Origin: CALAGJ01 sp964293305
GTDB taxonomy: Bacteria > Bacteroidota > Bacteroidia > Chitinophagales > Chitinophagaceae
Assembly (NCBI GenBank): GCA_964293305.1
Contig: CAXYYO010000001.1
Span: forward strand, 1 to 64,000
Direction: 5' to 3'
Length of the DNA stretch: 64,000 nt
Shown: positions 61,684-64,000 of the stretch, in pieces
Layout of the letters: the number at the start of each line of letters is the position of its first letter
How positions within the stretch are numbered: the stretch's first letter is position 1
Translations under genes and position numbers: made by a program
The notes under the pieces: generated by a model
Told to the model about the DNA's origin: nothing
What the model saw: the letters and a program-made list of their open reading frames with translations, nothing else
Databases searched by the model: none

Positions 61684-62628
61684 TTGATTAAATTAGACTA
61701 CTCGTATCCTCAGTTTTCAGAACTTTTCAGGTATATATCTAGTGCACTAGAGTTAAAGGTGGATAAGGATAGGGGAGTTGTTGCTCCTAAAATGGGCGAA
61801 GGTTTTATAAGAAATCTCTATCATTCTGATGACGTTCAGATAATGGAATACAATTATACGCCGGGAGAAGATGTAATGCTCCATCGTAAAAAAAATCTTT
61901 CCAGTTTCTATATTATGGGGCTCGAAAAATTGACTACTCCAACCAATGAAGTATTGCAATCTATATTTTTTGGAACTACTCAAAGCGAATGGTATTATTT
62001 GAATAAAGCGGGATTTCATCATGCATTACTACATATTCTAATCTCCAAAGAATATCTAGAGCGAACGCTAAGAAAAGAAAAAGGGGGGGAGTATATTTTG
62101 AAAAGCCTCATCTATCCAAATATAATGTACAGGAATGAGAAGCCAAATGCACAATACTTCAAGATAGCAGATGAAGTATCAAATTATGATGATAGTAATG
62201 GTTATAGTAGTTTATTCCTCTTGAATAGAGTACAGTACCTTATTGAATATTTTTTCACAAGATATTATCGAAATTACTCAGATAGTTACTTTAGAACAAG
62301 TGCTACTTCCGATGAAATGCAACGCATACAATCAGCCGAAAAACTGATGCTGAAGGACTTTTCTGAAACACCACCTTCTATTGAATCGCTTAGTAGGTTG
62401 TCTGCTATGAGCCCTACTAAATTTAAATTATTATTTAAGGAAATATTTGGATTGCCTGTGTATCAACATTATCAAAAAAATAGGATGCAGCGTGCCAAGG
62501 CAATGCTATTATCCCGAAAATATAATGTGAGGCAAGTGGCCACAGAGTTGGGGTTTACCCATGTAAAGGACTTTGCCAAAGCTTTTCAGAAACAATTTGA
62601 TCAACAACCGGAAGAAATAATACTATAA
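61684..62628 (+). CDS. AraC-family transcriptional regulator (first of a tandem pair)
   Basis: A 314-residue regulator with an N-terminal sensor domain and a C-terminal AraC domain (about 218-314) with two HTH motifs (IESLSRLSAMSPTKFKLLFK and NVRQVATELGFTHVKDFAKA). The apparent start is TTG at 61684; the next ATG is about 36 codons in. It lies 12 bp after the PspC gene and 10 bp before the second AraC gene. Ligand unknown. Confidence 0.85.
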   Translation: MIKLDYSYPQFSELFRYISSALELKVDKDRGVVAPKMGEGFIRNLYHSDDVQIMEYNYTPGEDVMLHRKKNLSSFYIMGLEKLTTPTNEVLQSIFFGTTQSEWYYLNKAGFHHALLHILISKEYLERTLRKEKGGEYILKSLIYPNIMYRNEKPNAQYFKIADEVSNYDDSNGYSSLFLLNRVQYLIEYFFTRYYRNYSDSYFRTSATSDEMQRIQSAEKLMLKDFSETPPSIESLSRLSAMSPTKFKLLFKEIFGLPVYQHYQKNRMQRAKAMLLSRKYNVRQVATELGFTHVKDFAKAFQKQFDQQPEEIIL

Positions 62629-62638
62629 AATCATTGAT

Positions 62639-63631
62639 GTGGAAGTAGCGTTTTATGAATCAAGTTATTTGGAGTTCGTACAATATCTTTCACTAAGATG
62701 TGGATCGCCAATTATTGAAAACAAATTTTCCATTCCTGAAAAATGTGGTCAAGGATTTTTTTATGCAGAGAATTTTGACCCTAGTTTTTCCTGTCTTATT
62801 TCTCAACAAAAAATGAATGAGGATTTTGTTATTTCAAAAAGTGCACATCCAAATTCACAATATTTTATTCTACTTTTTAGCGAAAGTCTCAATGATAATC
62901 CTGAAAAACAAATGCAGGATCAAATAGATCCTTTTAATATTGGACAACATTTAGTAAGGCTTACAGGATCAGCCATGCACACTGAGAGTAAACTTCCTCT
63001 TGGTAAAGAAAGCCGCATAGTAAGTATGATTTTCACAAAACCTTTTCTGATCAATAGAATCGGTTCAAAAATGACAGAAGCATTTTTGAATACATACTAT
63101 GCTTCATTTCTAAAAACAGCTTTTTTAGCTCCAATGACTGCTGAATATCGCATTTGGTTATCTGAAATATTTCAGGAAACATGGGAGCATCCTTTCAGAC
63201 ATTTATTCCTTGAAAATAGGCTCTTGATGTTACTTGAGAAATTTATAAATCAATTTTTGAGTCCAAGCAAATCCATTCGAAGACTTAGTTTTAATGATGA
63301 AGAAGTTACTCGCTTAGTAAGAGCAGAAGCAGCATTATTAAATAATTTTGGCACACCACCACCTACTATAGAATCTCTTTCAAAACTTTGTGCCATGAGT
63401 GCTACAAAATTTAAGAATGATTTTAAAGCACTTTATGGCTTGCCTGTTTATGAATATTATCAAAAGAATAGGATGCTATATGCCAGAAGCTTACTCATTC
63501 GAGAAGATTATAATATTAAAGAAGTGGGTATGATGTGTGCCTATACAAACCTTGGTCATTTTGCAGGCGCATTCAAAAAGGAGTTTGGCATTCTACCCAG
63601 TGAGGTTATTGTTGCACAGAATAATGTCTAA
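62639..63631 (+). CDS. AraC-family transcriptional regulator (second of a tandem pair)
   Basis: A 330-residue regulator. Its C-terminal domain is clearly paralogous to the upstream one (shared IESLSKLCAMSATKF against IESLSRLSAMSPTKF; YYQKNRM against HYQKNRM). The N-terminal part is far more diverged. The start is GTG at 62639. Local duplication followed by divergence of the sensor is likely. Stop at 63631 converges on the aminotransferase gene. Confidence 0.85.
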   Translation: MEVAFYESSYLEFVQYLSLRCGSPIIENKFSIPEKCGQGFFYAENFDPSFSCLISQQKMNEDFVISKSAHPNSQYFILLFSESLNDNPEKQMQDQIDPFNIGQHLVRLTGSAMHTESKLPLGKESRIVSMIFTKPFLINRIGSKMTEAFLNTYYASFLKTAFLAPMTAEYRIWLSEIFQETWEHPFRHLFLENRLLMLLEKFINQFLSPSKSIRRLSFNDEEVTRLVRAEAALLNNFGTPPPTIESLSKLCAMSATKFKNDFKALYGLPVYEYYQKNRMLYARSLLIREDYNIKEVGMMCAYTNLGHFAGAFKKEFGILPSEVIVAQNNV

Positions 63632-63666
63632 TCCGGAATATTAATCAAAAATTACTATCTGTTTTA

Positions 63667-64000
63667 TTATTCCATAACTGTTACTAAAGATTGTAATAAT
63701 AATTCACATCCATCCACTAACTCTTTGTTGCTGATAGAGAGTGGTGGTGCTAGGCGCAATGTATTTGGCGCAAATAAAAACCAATCTGTTATAATCCCAT
63801 TTTCATAGCAGATATTAAGCACTTTTAATGCTAAATCACTATTGTGTAAATGAACACCTGCCCACAAGCCCTTTGTGGTAACTTGCTGAATAGAATGATG
63901 TTGTAGAGTATGATGTATTAATTTTTCTTTTTCAGGTATGGTTTGAATCCAACCTGACTCTATTAGCACTCTAAATGCCGCAATCCCGGCAGCACAACTT
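63667..64000 (-). CDS. class III PLP-dependent aminotransferase, C-terminal part, cut by window edge
   Basis: The frame runs to the window edge without a stop and ends at 63667. The readable 111 residues begin SCAAGIAAFRVLIESGW, the usual C-terminal part of acetylornithine/ornithine or 4-aminobutyrate aminotransferases, and include KGLWAGVHL and PPLSISNKELVDG. The PLP lysine lies upstream of the window. Substrate cannot be assigned. Confidence 0.8.
   Translation of the reverse strand, partial: SCAAGIAAFRVLIESGWIQTIPEKEKLIHHTLQHHSIQQVTTKGLWAGVHLHNSDLALKVLNICYENGIITDWFLFAPNTLRLAPPLSISNKELVDGCELLLQSLVTVME

Noticed and set aside
1..64000. CRISPR arrays, insertion sequences, prophage or integrase genes, rRNA
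   Set aside because: No regularly spaced repeats, transposase or phage-like proteins or rRNA sequence were seen in any part of the window.

Overview
The window is AT-rich bacterial chromosome from the phylum Bacteroidota, most likely family Chitinophagaceae or a close relative. The supporting signs are two proteins with C-terminal type IX secretion sorting domains, a TonB-dependent receptor with a carboxypeptidase-like N-terminal domain, a ligase-associated DEXH helicase, DinB/DUF1572 proteins, and promoters of the form TTG-N19-21-TAnnTTTG. Most of it is housekeeping and cell-envelope genes in short operons. I see no phage, insertion sequence, CRISPR array or rRNA.

Layout. 1-2.9 kb: SAM-I riboswitch with an intrinsic terminator in front of a cystathionine synthase-homoserine dehydrogenase operon. 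3.0-5.9 kb: tightly overlapped operon surE-small membrane protein-rlmB-small membrane protein-queuosine precursor transporter. 6.1-8.4 kb: TonB-like protein and folC. 8.4-13.5 kb: a lipoprotein, an unknown protein, a vanadium haloperoxidase/PAP2-type lipoprotein and a large secreted T9SS protein. 13.7-19.1 kb: translationally coupled operon of S41 protease, UbiA prenyltransferase, type III polyketide synthase, methyltransferase and FAD oxidoreductase, which looks like a quinone or phenolic-lipid pathway and is the best candidate for an undescribed system. 19.2-26 kb: ABC ATPase, delta-60-repeat T9SS protein and TonB-dependent receptor. 26-34 kb: Lhr-type helicase, dnaK, thioesterase, ArsR regulator, rRNA methyltransferase and aminotransferase. 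34.5-40.7 kb: DUF1572 protein, aminopeptidase P, pssA, purS, rsmI, PepSY-like protein and M1 peptidase. 40.9-48 kb: polysaccharide export/polymerisation operon (Wza-, Wzc-, Wzx- and Wzy-like) from a strong promoter, with no glycosyltransferase in view. 48-52 kb: acyltransferase, rnhA and an ECF sigma/putative anti-sigma/beta-barrel operon. 52.5-55.4 kb: an orphan UmuC-like polymerase of different base composition, tRNA-Val, a MerC-like protein with an operator-like dyad inside its promoter, and a DinB protein. 55.6-61.3 kb: metG, sucD and acnA. 61.4-64 kb: PspC protein, two tandem AraC paralogues and the C-terminal end of a class III aminotransferase cut by the window edge.

Assignments rest on reading translated sequences and motifs; no database search was run. 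Several start codons were moved inward from the longest open frame where the extra N-terminus ran through a terminator, a promoter or non-family sequence.
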